Source of the DNA: Abyssisolibacter fermentans | Lineage (GTDB): Bacteria; Bacillota; Clostridia; Tissierellales; MCWD3 | Assembly (NCBI RefSeq): GCF_001559865.1 | Contig: NZ_LOHE01000036.1 | Span: 1 to 59,361, forward strand | Reading direction: 5' to 3' | Length of the DNA stretch: 59,361 nt | Position numbers and translations under genes: made by a program | The notes under the pieces: model-generated | What the model was told of the DNA's origin: nothing | The model's input: only the letters and a program-made list of their open reading frames with translations | Databases searched by the model: none | Part shown: positions 46,380 through 56,386 of the stretch, in pieces | How positions within the stretch are numbered: position 1 is the first letter of the stretch | Layout of the letters: every line of letters starts with the position of its first letter

Positions 46380-46952
46380 TTAGGAAAATATTTTTTTGAA
46401 AAGTCCTTTTCTCGAATTTTGCTCTCTTTTTAATTTTTCCCTTAATTCAGCAACTTCATATGATTTTTCTTTTATTTTCATTTTTAGTTTTGCATTCTCA
46501 CATATTAAGATATCTCTTTCTTTGCTTCTTATTTCACATGTTAATTCTTCTATTTTATTATTTAAATCATTTATAGCTTTTATATTTTTTTCATCATTTA
46601 GTATTAAAATTTCTTTAATTTCATTTTTTATGTAACTAGATAATTCTGTGATTTGATTTTTTGTAGGAGCAGAACTAGAGGTTGTCATAGCAGATTCACT
46701 TTGTGACTGTTGAATTAACACTTCAGGAGAGTTTATAATTAATTTAATTTGTTTATTAGTATAACCGTTTTCTTGTAAATCTTTTATTCTTTTATAAGTC
46801 TCAATCTCTTTATAAGTGTAATGTCTATGATTTGCTTTATTTCTAGGTACTTCGATTTCAAATTCTTTTTCATAGTACCTTAAAACATGTTTATCATACC
46901 CTGTAATTTTAGATACTTCAGCTATTGTATATGTTTTGCTCTTGTCAAACAT
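46380..46952 (-). CDS. MerR-type HTH protein with coiled coil
   Basis: A 190-residue protein. The N-terminal MerR helix-turn-helix (YTIAEVSKITGYDKHVLRYY, NHRHYTYKEIETYKRIKDL) is followed by a serine-rich linker and a long C-terminal coiled coil (residues about 105-180). No metal-binding cysteine cluster as in metal sensors. This layout resembles RacA-like chromosome-anchoring proteins of spore formers, but the call beyond the MerR domain is a guess. Confidence 0.8.
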   Translation of the reverse strand: MFDKSKTYTIAEVSKITGYDKHVLRYYEKEFEIEVPRNKANHRHYTYKEIETYKRIKDLQENGYTNKQIKLIINSPEVLIQQSQSESAMTTSSSAPTKNQITELSSYIKNEIKEILILNDEKNIKAINDLNNKIEELTCEIRSKERDILICENAKLKMKIKEKSYEVAELREKLKREQNSRKGLFKKIFS

Positions 46953-47126
46953 TTAATCACCTCAAATATATCTATTTAATAAAATATTCTTTATATATGT
47001 TTAATTATCCTTTTATTATTTTAATCTTTTGATAATTAGTATAAATCAAAACTAATTAAAATTTGTATTCAAACTATGGTTGTTCATTAAAATTAAATAC
47101 TATGAGGTGAGTACTAAAAAAACTAT

Positions 47127-47183
47127 AATTTCATATAAATTGCTTACTCTTTCATTCCCTGAGTAAGCAATTTACATGAAATT
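47127..47183 (-). terminator. Strong hairpin terminator after cheR
   Basis: 23-base arms with one mismatch, AATTTCATATAAATTGC... and ...GCAATTTACATGAAATT. On the minus strand it lies about 50 bases after the cheR stop. The rest of 46953-47232 shows no gene. Confidence 0.75.
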
Positions 47184-47232
47184 TATATTTAAGTTTTCTT
47201 GTTTTATTATGTACCATTTAGAAGATACTCTG

Positions 47233-48003
47233 TTAAGCTTTAGAATAAAAGAATGTCCTTATTGGTTTTAAGTTATAATCAAGTGGTTTTATTATTTGTT
47301 CAGTACTACCAACAAAGAAAACTCCATCATCAGTTAATGAATTTTTGAACTTATGATATATTTTATCTTTTGCTTCTTGAGTGAAATATATCATTACATT
47401 TCTACAAATAATTAAATGACAATTTGAAGGATAATTATCTTCTAGTAGGTTAAGCTTAGAGAATTGTACTCTATTCTTAATATCATCTTTAATTTTGAAA
47501 GAGTTACCGATTTTATCAAAATATTTTACTTTAAATTCTTTAGGCAAACTTTTAATGCTTTTTTCGTTGTATATACCTAGTTTTGCTTTAGCTATAGCTC
47601 CTTCGTCTATATCTGTTGCATAAACCTTAATATTATTTAATCTATAGAATTTAGTCATAAGCATAACTAGGGAATAAGGTTCTTCACCTGTAGAACATGC
47701 ACTACTCCAAATTTTCAAGCTTTTATTATTTTTAATTAAATCTGGTATAATGTTTTCTTCTAATATATCCCATTGTTTTTCATTTCTATAAAACTCAGAT
47801 ACATTAATAGTTAAATAATTTATAAATTGATTAAATAATTCCTTATCTTTTTTTAGTGCAATAAAATAATCATCAAAATCTTTAAAACCATTTCGTGTTA
47901 CCAATGAATTAATTCTTCTTTTCATTTGTTTTTCTTTATACGAAGTTAAATCCAGCTTTATAAGTTTGAATACGTTTTTCGTAAACTCATGATATTTATC
48001 CAT
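47233..48003 (-). CDS. cheR: Chemotaxis protein methyltransferase CheR
   Basis: A 256-residue CheR from ATG 48003; a longer in-frame start at 48147 would add 48 residues without support, while AAAGGGG precedes 48003. The N-terminal helical domain is followed by the SAM-binding IWSSACSTGEEPYSLVMLM and VYATDIDEGAIAKAK, then LIICRNVMIYFTQ. It methylates glutamates on chemoreceptors. No other chemotaxis genes are nearby, so a dedicated signalling role elsewhere is possible. Confidence 0.92.
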   Translation of the reverse strand: MDKYHEFTKNVFKLIKLDLTSYKEKQMKRRINSLVTRNGFKDFDDYFIALKKDKELFNQFINYLTINVSEFYRNEKQWDILEENIIPDLIKNNKSLKIWSSACSTGEEPYSLVMLMTKFYRLNNIKVYATDIDEGAIAKAKLGIYNEKSIKSLPKEFKVKYFDKIGNSFKIKDDIKNRVQFSKLNLLEDNYPSNCHLIICRNVMIYFTQEAKDKIYHKFKNSLTDDGVFFVGSTEQIIKPLDYNLKPIRTFFYSKA

Positions 48004-48158
48004 TGTAAAAACCCCTTTACTTAATCCAAAATATTCAGGATAATAATAGTACTTATATTGTACCAAAAAAAAACTATGGCTAAAAGCCACAATTTTAAAT
48101 GTAAAGGATTTTGATGTATTTTTGAGGTTATCATATATTATAAGCAAAAGAAAATTAT

Positions 48159-50150
48159 TTATTCATCTTCTTTTTCTATATTTAATATATCTCCTATACT
48201 AACCTCACACTCTTCTCTATAAGAATTATCTATTTCAACTTTTTCTTTTACTGGTTTAACTTCTTGAGGTGTTTCATCAACTTTTTTTATACTTAAGCTT
48301 ATTTTTTTATCTTCGGCTTTAATATCTAAGATTCTAACTTTAACACTCTGACCAATAGTTAATTCATCAGATGGTTTAGCTATGTGCTTACTACTAATTT
48401 CAGAAATGTGAACAAGTCCATCTAATCCTGCTTCTAATTCTACAAATGCTCCAAAATCAAGTAGTTTAACAACTTTACCTTCAACAACATCACCAATATT
48501 ATATTTTTCTGTTGCTGTATCCCAAGGATGTTTTGTTAACTGTTTAAGTCCTAAAGAGATTCTTTGTTTGTCTTTATCAAAATTAAGTACGATAACTTCT
48601 ACATGGTCACCTATACTAACTACTTCTGAAGGATGTTTTACTCTTCCCCAAGACATCTCAGAAATATGAATAAGCCCATCTATACCGCCGATATCAACAA
48701 ATGCACCAAAATCTGTTAGTCTTTTAACTTCTCCTTGTAAAACAGCATCTTTTTCTATTTTAGACCATACTTTTTCTAATCTTTCTGCTTCTTCTTTTTG
48801 TTGTACTACTTTTCTAGATAGAACAAGTTTTTTCCTATTTTTAAAATCAATAATTTTCACATCAAAAACTACACCAATTAATGATGATAAATCTGACATA
48901 AATTTGCTAGATGCATGAGAAGCAGGTACAAAACCTTTAATATTATTAACAACTACGGATAGACCGCCCTTTATTACTTCAACAACTTTAGCTTCAACTA
49001 TTTCTTCATTTTCATAAGCAGTAGCTAAGTTTTCCCATCCTTGAATTTCGTCTACTCTTTTCTTAGATAGTAAAACGTTACCTTCTCCATCATCGAATTT
49101 CATTATTAAAACATTAATTTTATCTCCAATATTTAGCGTATCATTTATGTTTACAGATGGATCATTAGAATATTCTTCTCTAGGAAGTATTCCATCCGCT
49201 TTATATCCAATATTTATCATAGCTTCATTTTTGTTAATTGATATAACTGTTCCTTCTACAACATCTCCTCTAGTTAAATCAACAAAAGATTTCTCGTATT
49301 CTTCCATTATGTTCTTCATTTCTTCAGAATTACTCATTTTTGCAATAACCTCCTTAATAATCCAGTCAGGCGTTGATGCACCTGCTGTTATTCCAATAGT
49401 ACTTAAATTTTGAAATTCATTGATGTCTAAGTCTTCTATAGTCTCAATATGGTACGTTTTACAATGCTGTTTACTAATAGATACTAATTTTTCGGTATTG
49501 GAACTATGATATCCACCGATTACAATCATAGCATCAACTTTTTGTGAAAGCTCAAAACAAGCTTTTTGCCTTAAACTAGTTGCATTGCAAATAGTATTGA
49601 ATACTTTTACTTCGTCCCCCTTTTTACATAATATTTTAACTAAAGAATCAAACTTTTCAACATTCATTGTAGTTTGAGCTACAATACATATTTTATCACA
49701 ATTTGGGATTTCATCAATACCATCTTTTGAATTAATAATATATGCTTTATTATTGCACCAACCATTAATTCCTATAACTTCTGGATGATCAGGGTTTCCT
49801 ATGATTATTATTTCATAACCCTCATTGTGATATTTAGCAACTTTTTTTTGAATTTTCCTTACAAAAGGACATGTACAATCAATAATATCTATATTCTTAG
49901 TTTTAGCTTTTTCATAGATTTTTAAAGGTACTCCATGAGATCTTATTATTAATCTAGTATTATCAATATTATCTATGCTATCAATTATAGTTATTCCATG
50001 ATTTTTTAAGAATTCAATTGCTTGATTATTGTGTATTAAAGGCCCAAGGGAAAATATATTCTTTGAATTTTCCACAGTTTTTAATGCTGTATTTATTGAT
50101 CTTTCTACACCATAACAAAAACCATAAACATCAGCCATGATAATTTCCAA
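48159..50150 (-). CDS. ispH: IspH-ribosomal protein S1 fusion
   Basis: A 663-residue fusion. Residues 1-285 are 4-hydroxy-3-methylbut-2-enyl diphosphate reductase, with three cluster cysteines in GFCYGVERS, DCTCPFVRKI and NTICNATSLRQK; this is the last step of the MEP isoprenoid pathway. Residues about 300-630 hold four S1 RNA-binding domains (for example GDVVEGTVISINKNEAMINI, GLIHISEMSWGRVKHPSE and GLVHISEIS). The fusion is well known in Clostridia. The start is TTG with GGGAGG upstream; it gives the standard MEIIMADVYGFC. Follows plsC and cmk in one minus-strand run. Confidence 0.95.
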   Translation of the reverse strand: MEIIMADVYGFCYGVERSINTALKTVENSKNIFSLGPLIHNNQAIEFLKNHGITIIDSIDNIDNTRLIIRSHGVPLKIYEKAKTKNIDIIDCTCPFVRKIQKKVAKYHNEGYEIIIIGNPDHPEVIGINGWCNNKAYIINSKDGIDEIPNCDKICIVAQTTMNVEKFDSLVKILCKKGDEVKVFNTICNATSLRQKACFELSQKVDAMIVIGGYHSSNTEKLVSISKQHCKTYHIETIEDLDINEFQNLSTIGITAGASTPDWIIKEVIAKMSNSEEMKNIMEEYEKSFVDLTRGDVVEGTVISINKNEAMINIGYKADGILPREEYSNDPSVNINDTLNIGDKINVLIMKFDDGEGNVLLSKKRVDEIQGWENLATAYENEEIVEAKVVEVIKGGLSVVVNNIKGFVPASHASSKFMSDLSSLIGVVFDVKIIDFKNRKKLVLSRKVVQQKEEAERLEKVWSKIEKDAVLQGEVKRLTDFGAFVDIGGIDGLIHISEMSWGRVKHPSEVVSIGDHVEVIVLNFDKDKQRISLGLKQLTKHPWDTATEKYNIGDVVEGKVVKLLDFGAFVELEAGLDGLVHISEISSKHIAKPSDELTIGQSVKVRILDIKAEDKKISLSIKKVDETPQEVKPVKEKVEIDNSYREECEVSIGDILNIEKEDE

Positions 50151-50175
50151 ATGAAAACCTCCCTTATTAAAGATT

Positions 50176-50754
50176 TTATTTTAGAGAATATAGTTTGTCC
50201 ATAATATCTATACTTAGAGTTTTATAATCTTCATTCGTATTTTTTTTGCCATAATATTCATCTAAAAATATTGGATCTCCTATGTTTATTTTTACTTTAC
50301 TAAATAACTTATAATTTGTGTCTATATATACAGGTAGTACCGGGGCTTTGGCTTTAATAGCTATCATAGATATACCGGCTTTAGTATTGCTTGAATCTTT
50401 TGTTTTAACCCTAGTACCTTCTGGAAATATTCCTAATACTTCTTCATTTTTTAAAAGCTTTAATGATTTTTTAATAGCTGATACATCAGCTTTTGCTCTA
50501 TCAACTGGGAAAGCACCTATAGAAAGAAATAATTTTCGTAATAATATATTATTAAATAATTCCTTTTTAGCCATAAAATTAATTTTCCTAGGGCATATAA
50601 TACCTACTATCACAGGATCCAATAAGCTTACATGATTACCACAAATCACAATTTTGCCTTCTTTTGGTATCTTTTCAACGTTTTTTGCTTCGATTTTATA
50701 TATAATTTTGATCAAAACCCCTGCTGTATTTTTACAAAAGTTATATAAGCTCAT
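50176..50754 (-). CDS. plsC: 1-acyl-sn-glycerol-3-phosphate acyltransferase
   Basis: A 192-residue PlsC-type acyltransferase. The NHVSLLDP (HX4D) and FPEGTR motifs are present, with INFMAKKELF and GAFPVDR between them. It makes phosphatidic acid from lysophosphatidate at the membrane. The start overlaps the stop of cmk by one base. The cmk-plsC-ispH/S1 order is common in Clostridia. Confidence 0.93.
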   Translation of the reverse strand: MSLYNFCKNTAGVLIKIIYKIEAKNVEKIPKEGKIVICGNHVSLLDPVIVGIICPRKINFMAKKELFNNILLRKLFLSIGAFPVDRAKADVSAIKKSLKLLKNEEVLGIFPEGTRVKTKDSSNTKAGISMIAIKAKAPVLPVYIDTNYKLFSKVKINIGDPIFLDEYYGKKNTNEDYKTLSIDIMDKLYSLK

Positions 50755-51413
50755 TAATTTCCACCTTCCCTAATGTAGTTAAGAATTATTTCAACAGTAT
50801 CATCTATAGTTTTATTTGTGGTATCTATCTCTATAGCATCATGAGCTTTAATTAGCGGTGATACCTGCCTAGTTGCATCTATTATATCTCTTTTTTCAAT
50901 ACTTTTGATTGTTTGAGATAAAGAAATATCATTTGCTGTTTTTATTAGTTGTTTATGTCTTCTCTTTCCTCTTTCCGCTAAAGATGCTGTTATGAAAAAT
51001 TTATATTTAGCATCTGGAATGACATTTGTACCTATGTCTCTACCATCCATTATAGTGTTACCTTTTTGAGCAATAATCTTTTGTAAATTAACAAGATGTT
51101 CTCTAACATAATCTAGCTTAGCTATGTTTGAAACATTTTTATTTACAATATCAGTTCTAATTTCACTATCTACTATTTTATCATTTAAATATATGTGGTT
51201 ATTTAAAAATTCAATTTTAACATTTTTTAATTCTCTTTGTATTTCAATTTTATTATTAAAATCAATATTTTTTGAAACGATTAAATATGTAAAAGCTCTA
51301 TACATTGCTCCAGTATCTATATAGTTAATTTTTAATTTCTTAGCTATTATTTTAGCAATAGTACTTTTTCCTGCTCCAGCAGGACCATCTACTGCTATAG
51401 TAATATTATTCAT
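50754..51413 (-). CDS. cmk: Cytidylate kinase
   Basis: A 219-residue nucleoside monophosphate kinase. The P-loop is DGPAGAGKSTIAK, YIDTGAMYRA and MDGRDIGTNVIPDAK bind CMP, and the lid has RQVSPLIKAHDAIEIDTT. It phosphorylates CMP and dCMP. First gene of the minus-strand cmk-plsC-ispH run. Confidence 0.95.
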   Translation of the reverse strand: MNNITIAVDGPAGAGKSTIAKIIAKKLKINYIDTGAMYRAFTYLIVSKNIDFNNKIEIQRELKNVKIEFLNNHIYLNDKIVDSEIRTDIVNKNVSNIAKLDYVREHLVNLQKIIAQKGNTIMDGRDIGTNVIPDAKYKFFITASLAERGKRRHKQLIKTANDISLSQTIKSIEKRDIIDATRQVSPLIKAHDAIEIDTTNKTIDDTVEIILNYIREGGN

Positions 51414-51714
51414 AATATCCTCCTCATAAGTGAGTATAAAAAGTCATTAATAAAGTTCATTTTAGCTTAGAATATATAATTAAGTATATATTCAACATCT
51501 TTAGTGTTTAAGCATAGTTGATTACTCAGATAAATATCAATCTGAGCAATATAAAAAATACTCGTATATACTCTCCTGTTAATTATATATTAAATTACCT
51601 TATACCTCAAGTATAGTGTTATCATAATTATAAAATATATTTAAAAAAATTCAAATTGAAAAATTACAAGTTTAACATTATAGATAATTTTTTTACATAA
51701 ATGATAAGACATAA
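51414..51714. other. Intergenic region upstream of cmk
   Basis: No gene. Contains a short hairpin (TTACTCAGAT / ATCTGAGCAA near 51520-51548) of unknown role, and must hold the cmk promoter. Confidence 0.4.
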
Positions 51715-51740
51715 AAAATGTGCCTAAAAAGACACATTTT
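51715..51740 (-). terminator. RpiR-gene terminator
   Basis: Arms AAAATGTG and CACATTTT around a 10-base loop, overlapping the stop codon of the regulator gene, with T-rich sequence after on the minus strand. Confidence 0.65.
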
Positions 51741-52611
51741 ATAGTGAAAACTTTTCTTTTCCATCGTATATATTATACTTATCCCAAATTTGCTCTAGTT
51801 TAGTAAAGTAATGGCTTACTTCTTGTTTGTTTTTATTAGCTATTGCAATAATTAATGAGTTTATCAAGCTCATTGGTGCAACAAGCGAATCAACTAAAGA
51901 AACAAGATTACTTGCAGCTATCAATGGATAATCAGCTAAATTAGCTATTGGAGATACATAACTATCAGTAATTCCAACTACTTTACAACCCTGTTCTCTA
52001 ACGTACTTTAATGCTTCTAAGGTTTTTCTTGAATATCTAGGGTAACCAATGCCAATTACTATATCATTTTTATCTACTTTAAGTAATTGTTCAAATACAT
52101 CACTAGTACCAAATACAACAACTTTAACGTTTTTTAATATAAATCCAAGATAAAACCCAAAATATGCAGCTAGGGTTGAAGAACTTCTCAATCCTAAAAC
52201 ATAAACTTTTTCAGCTGAACATATTTTATCAACTACCTCATTAAAAGTTATTTCGTCTAACCCATCAATAGTAGATTTAATATTTTCAATATCAGCTTTA
52301 AGTATTTCTTTGTATAATTTTTTTGTGTTAGATAGATCATCTGTCATGTTCAGTCTTTGAACAGTTGTTAGTTTGTTTTTAATAAGTTCTTGCAAAGCTT
52401 CTTGGAGTTTTGGGTAACCTGAAAACTCTAATGCTATTGCAAATCTTACTACAGTGGACTCACTCACACCTACTGTTCTACCAAGCTTTGAAGCTGTCAT
52501 AAAAGCAGCTTTGTCATAATTTTCTGTAATATATTCGGCTATTAGCCTTTGTCCTTTACTAAAAATACTATATTTAGCTTGGATTAATTTTAATATATTA
52601 GTATTATTCAT
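51739..52611 (-). CDS. RpiR/MurR-family regulator with SIS domain
   Basis: A 290-residue protein. N-terminal HTH_6 (SKLGRTVGVSESTVVRFAIA), then a SIS sugar-phosphate-binding domain (VYVLGLRSSSTLAAYFGFYL, DIVIGIGYPRYSRKTLEAL). Such regulators respond to phosphosugars. It lies 39 bp downstream of the 2-oxoacid oxidoreductase genes on the same strand, so it may be co-transcribed with them; whether it controls them is not shown by the sequence. Confidence 0.88.
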   Translation of the reverse strand: MNNTNILKLIQAKYSIFSKGQRLIAEYITENYDKAAFMTASKLGRTVGVSESTVVRFAIALEFSGYPKLQEALQELIKNKLTTVQRLNMTDDLSNTKKLYKEILKADIENIKSTIDGLDEITFNEVVDKICSAEKVYVLGLRSSSTLAAYFGFYLGFILKNVKVVVFGTSDVFEQLLKVDKNDIVIGIGYPRYSRKTLEALKYVREQGCKVVGITDSYVSPIANLADYPLIAASNLVSLVDSLVAPMSLINSLIIAIANKNKQEVSHYFTKLEQIWDKYNIYDGKEKFSL

Positions 52612-52650
52612 TATACATCAACCCTTATCATTATAATATACATATATATA

Positions 52651-53187
52651 TTATAATGCTTTTGCTAATTGTAATCCAGCGTTAAATGCGTTTTCGTTTA
52701 AATTTTCTGTTCCTCTTGGTACTCTATTTAAAATTGCTTTCTTTAAAGAGTTCTCATTTACTAGATTAGAAATACCGTTTAAAGCCCCTAAAGCAACGAT
52801 GTTTGATACCATTATTCTTCCTATATTAGTAGCAGCAGTTTTTATAATAGGAAGTCTGTAAATAGTTATATCATTTCTATTAGGTTCTTCAATAGAATCA
52901 TCAATTATAAGAATTCCACCTTCATTTAATTGAGAAAGATATTTATCACACGCAACTTGTGTTAAAGAAAGCATTAAATCACAATTTCTTACTTTTGGAT
53001 AATTTATTACATTATCACTAATTATAACTTCAGCTTTGCTTGCTCCTCCTCTAGCTTCAGGACCGTATGATTGAGATTGTATAGTATTTTTTCCATCTAA
53101 AATTGCAGCTTCGGCAAGTATAATACCTGCTAAAATAAGTCCTTGACCACCTGAACCGCTTAATCTAATTTCCTTTTGATTTACCAT
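52651..53187 (-). CDS. 2-oxoacid:ferredoxin oxidoreductase, gamma subunit
   Basis: A 178-residue gamma subunit. IRLSGSGGQGLILAGIILAE is the conserved opening and SYGPEARGGASKAEVIIS a second family block. It is the last of four subunit genes (ferredoxin, alpha, beta, gamma; minus strand), one base after the beta gene. The four-subunit form suggests 2-oxoglutarate (Kor) or branched-chain 2-oxoacid (Vor) specificity, not pyruvate, but this cannot be settled here. Confidence 0.9.
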   Translation of the reverse strand: MVNQKEIRLSGSGGQGLILAGIILAEAAILDGKNTIQSQSYGPEARGGASKAEVIISDNVINYPKVRNCDLMLSLTQVACDKYLSQLNEGGILIIDDSIEEPNRNDITIYRLPIIKTAATNIGRIMVSNIVALGALNGISNLVNENSLKKAILNRVPRGTENLNENAFNAGLQLAKAL

Positions 53188-53188
53188 A

Positions 53189-54010
53189 CTATCGCTCCCC
53201 TTGTAATCTATTAATTATATTTTGATACTGGTCAGTATATTCAGGTTTGCTAATATTGTTGAATTCACCAATTACAATTTTGTCAGCTAATTCTTCACTA
53301 CTCATATTTTTTGCTTTATTAACATTTATTCCTGCATCTCTTAGATACTCCATCATTTTTACAGAGTCACCTTTTTTATTTTTACGTCCATAATATGTTG
53401 GACATACACTTATTGCTTCAATTAATGAAAATCCTTTATTTTTAATACCGTTTTCTACTTGTTTAATAAGCATATTAGCATGATAAGCTGTTGAACGTGC
53501 TGTATATGTAGCTCCAGCAGCTTCTGCTAATCTACATAAATCAAAGTTGTTATCAATGTTTCCGTATGGAGCTGTAGTACCTTTGTCGCCTGTTGGTGTT
53601 GTTGGAGAGTATTGTCCTCCAGTCATTCCGTATATTGAGTTATTAAATATTACAGTAGTAATACCAATATTTCTTCTAGCTGCATGAATTAAATGATTAC
53701 CACCTATTGCAGAACTATCGCCATCACCAGATATTACTATAACTTCAAGCTTTGGATTAGCTAGTTTAATTCCAGTAGCAAAAGCTAATGCACGACCATG
53801 TGTTGTATGAAGAGTATTAAAATCCATATATCCAGGGGCTCTTGATGAACAACCAATGCCTGATACGATACAAACATCATCTTTATTTAAACCTAGATTA
53901 TCAATTGCTTTGACTATAGAATGCATTAAAATACCATGACCACAACCTGGACACCAAATGTGTGGCAGTTTATTCATTCTGAAATATTTATTTATTAATT
54001 CACTAGACAT
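53189..54010 (-). CDS. 2-oxoacid:ferredoxin oxidoreductase, beta (TPP) subunit
   Basis: A 273-residue thiamine-diphosphate-binding beta subunit. WCPGCGHGILMHSIVKA, GDGDSSAIGGNHLIHAARRN (the TPP motif) and NNSIYGMTGGQYSPTTP are clear. It catalyses CoA-dependent oxidative decarboxylation of a 2-oxoacid with ferredoxin as acceptor, or the reverse. Overlaps the alpha gene by one base. Confidence 0.93.
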   Translation of the reverse strand: MSSELINKYFRMNKLPHIWCPGCGHGILMHSIVKAIDNLGLNKDDVCIVSGIGCSSRAPGYMDFNTLHTTHGRALAFATGIKLANPKLEVIVISGDGDSSAIGGNHLIHAARRNIGITTVIFNNSIYGMTGGQYSPTTPTGDKGTTAPYGNIDNNFDLCRLAEAAGATYTARSTAYHANMLIKQVENGIKNKGFSLIEAISVCPTYYGRKNKKGDSVKMMEYLRDAGINVNKAKNMSSEELADKIVIGEFNNISKPEYTDQYQNIINRLQGER

Positions 54011-55143
54011 TATAGAACCTCCTTAATCTTTGATAAAATTTCATTAGGAGTAATAAGTTCGCCATTTATTTTTCCATAATGAATGACATTTGCTGATTTA
54101 CATACTCTTTCTACCTCTAACGAATATTGACCTAAATTCATTTCAGCAACAATGATGTTATTCACTTTATTATCTAATTCTTTAACTTGGTTAGCTAAAA
54201 ATGGCCAAATAGTCATAGGTCTGAATAAACCAACCTTTATTCCTTCTTCTCTGGCTGCATCTACAGCACTTTTTGCTGATCTAGCAGTAGATCCATATGC
54301 AACAATTGCTATCTCTGCATCTTCCATTTTATAATTTTCATATATAGATAATTCATCCATATTATCGTTTACTTTGTCCATTAATCTATTTAAAAGATTT
54401 TTAGCAATTACTCCATCATTGCTTGGAAATCCAGTTACATCATGAGATAAACCTGTTACATGGAAACGGTATCCTTCACCATACGCTGCCATTGGTGGAA
54501 CAAGTGTATCATCAACTACTTTATATGGGTTATATGTATCTAAATCTTTTTGAGGTTTCTTTCTATCAATAACTTCTATTTCGCTTTGATCAGGTATTTC
54601 AGTTCTTTCTCTCATATGAGCTACTACCTCATCTAATAAAAGTATAACAGGTGTTCTGAATTTTTCTGCAAAATTAAAAGCTTTTACAGTTAAATCAAAT
54701 GTTTCTTTAACAGAACTAGGAGTTAATGCTATCATAGGATGGTCACCATGAGTTCCCCATTTAGCTTGCATAACGTCTCCCTGAGAAGGCGAAGTAGGTA
54801 ATCCGGTACTTGGACCTCCACGTTGTACATTAACTATTACACATGGAACTTCTGCCATACATGCATAACCTAAATTTTCCTGTTTAAGTGAAAAGCCGGG
54901 ACCACTTGTTGCTGTCATGGATTTAAGTCCTGCTAAGGATGCACCTATAGTAGCTGCCATTCCTCCAATTTCATCTTCCATTTGAATAAATTTACCACCT
55001 ACTTGTGGTAGCTTTAATGAAGATAATTCTGCTACTTCTGTTGAAGGAGTGATTGGATAACCAGCGTAAAATCTCATGCCTGCTGCTAAAGCACCTTCAA
55101 CACATGCTTCATTTCCTTGCATTAATTTGACATTCTTACTCAT
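54010..55143 (-). CDS. 2-oxoacid:ferredoxin oxidoreductase, alpha subunit
   Basis: A 377-residue alpha subunit. GNEACVEGALAAGMRFYAGY, PITPSTEVAE and MEDEIGGMAATIGASLAG are conserved, and TATSGPGFSLKQE follows. The C-terminal part (YGSTARSAKSAVDAAREEGI) is the domain III contact region. Overlaps the ferredoxin gene by one base, so the subunits are made together. Confidence 0.93.
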   Translation of the reverse strand: MSKNVKLMQGNEACVEGALAAGMRFYAGYPITPSTEVAELSSLKLPQVGGKFIQMEDEIGGMAATIGASLAGLKSMTATSGPGFSLKQENLGYACMAEVPCVIVNVQRGGPSTGLPTSPSQGDVMQAKWGTHGDHPMIALTPSSVKETFDLTVKAFNFAEKFRTPVILLLDEVVAHMRERTEIPDQSEIEVIDRKKPQKDLDTYNPYKVVDDTLVPPMAAYGEGYRFHVTGLSHDVTGFPSNDGVIAKNLLNRLMDKVNDNMDELSIYENYKMEDAEIAIVAYGSTARSAKSAVDAAREEGIKVGLFRPMTIWPFLANQVKELDNKVNNIIVAEMNLGQYSLEVERVCKSANVIHYGKINGELITPNEILSKIKEVL

Positions 55144-55349
55144 TATTTATCCTCCTTTAGATAAATAGCATAATCAGGACAACGTAGCTCACATAAGCCG
55201 CATTTAATGCATTCATCAATATTTTTAATGTTTATTTTACCTTTTTCATTAAGTTCTAAAACATCTTTCGGACAAAAATTTATACAAATGCCACACCCTT
55301 TACACCATTCTGGTTTAATAATTAATTGTTTATTATTTTGTGCGGACAA
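55143..55349 (-). CDS. Two-cluster ferredoxin subunit of the oxidoreductase
   Basis: A 68-residue 2[4Fe-4S] protein with CKGCGICINFCP and CIKCGLCELRCP, the full set of eight cluster cysteines. It is the delta subunit that passes electrons to ferredoxin. First gene of the four-subunit operon; an AAGGGGGG-like site precedes its start. Confidence 0.93.
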   Translation of the reverse strand: MSAQNNKQLIIKPEWCKGCGICINFCPKDVLELNEKGKINIKNIDECIKCGLCELRCPDYAIYLKEDK

Positions 55350-55462
55350 AATAAGCCCCCCTTTTTTTATCTTATCTACCTTAGATAATAACAGATGGAT
55401 TTATATTTTGCAAGTTTTATTTCATTTATTTTAGAATTAAACCAAAAGATGCAAGAATGATT

Positions 55463-56236
55463 TCATCTTATGCATATTTCACTCAATTTTTTGTCTTTTA
55501 AGGTATTAATTAATTCGTAATTTGTTAGATTATACTGTAAAGGTGTAACAGATATGAAATCAGTCTCTACAGCGCTCACATCACTTTCAATGCTATTTTT
55601 TATATCTATTATACTTCCTGAAAGCCAATAATAGCTTTGACCCATAGGGTCTTTTCTCATTATGTATTCGTTGTTATATTTTCTTATTCCTAACTCAGTA
55701 ATTTTGATACCTTGAATATCTTCTTTACTTAAAGAAGGTATATTAATATTAAGTATGGGGGGAGTATTTAGTTTATTATTAATAACATATTCAACCAATT
55801 TGCAGGAGTAAAAAAGTGCTCCTTCATATATAATTTCTTCGCTTTTTTTATAAATTGAAATAGCTAATGAAGGTATATCATATAAAGCTCCTTCAACAGC
55901 TGCTGATACAGTCCCAGAGTATATGACATCAGTGCCTAAATTTGCATCATTATTTATACCAGATACTATTAAGTCAGGTTTTTGTGGTAATATATTTTCT
56001 ATAGCTATTTTTACACAGTCACTTGGTGTTCCAGTGATACTCCATGCTTTTATATTTTTTGATATATTTTCTTTTTTTATTCTGAGAGGTTGATGTAATG
56101 TTATAGAATGTCCACAAGCACTTCGTTCTGTATCAGGTGCTATAATAAATATATTGCCAAGTTCTTTTAAAGCTGTAGAAAGTTGTCTTATACCATCAGC
56201 ATGAATTCCATCATCATTTGTTATTAAAATATTCAT
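55463..56236 (-). CDS. surE: 5'/3'-nucleotidase SurE
   Basis: A 257-residue SurE. The metal site is in ITNDDGIHADGI, followed by SACGHSITLHQPLR, TGTPSDCVKIAIE and SGINNDANLGTDVIYSGTVS. It is a metal-dependent nucleoside monophosphatase tied to stationary-phase survival. Single gene; divergent from the unknown gene at 56387. Confidence 0.95.
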   Translation of the reverse strand: MNILITNDDGIHADGIRQLSTALKELGNIFIIAPDTERSACGHSITLHQPLRIKKENISKNIKAWSITGTPSDCVKIAIENILPQKPDLIVSGINNDANLGTDVIYSGTVSAAVEGALYDIPSLAISIYKKSEEIIYEGALFYSCKLVEYVINNKLNTPPILNINIPSLSKEDIQGIKITELGIRKYNNEYIMRKDPMGQSYYWLSGSIIDIKNSIESDVSAVETDFISVTPLQYNLTNYELINTLKDKKLSEICIR

Positions 56237-56386
56237 TTTTTTCTCCTTTGAAATGTAGTATTATCTAGGACATAATGACAATAATATTAATAGGATATAA
56301 TCCACATTATTCATGGAATTAAATAATATTTATCATTATACGAATTATATGGGTTATTAATATTGTTGGCTTATTGAGGTGATTTT

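Noticed and set aside
48004-48147. 48-residue N-terminal extension of CheR
   Set aside because: No ribosome site or family match; ATG 48003 has AAAGGGG upstream and gives the normal CheR length.
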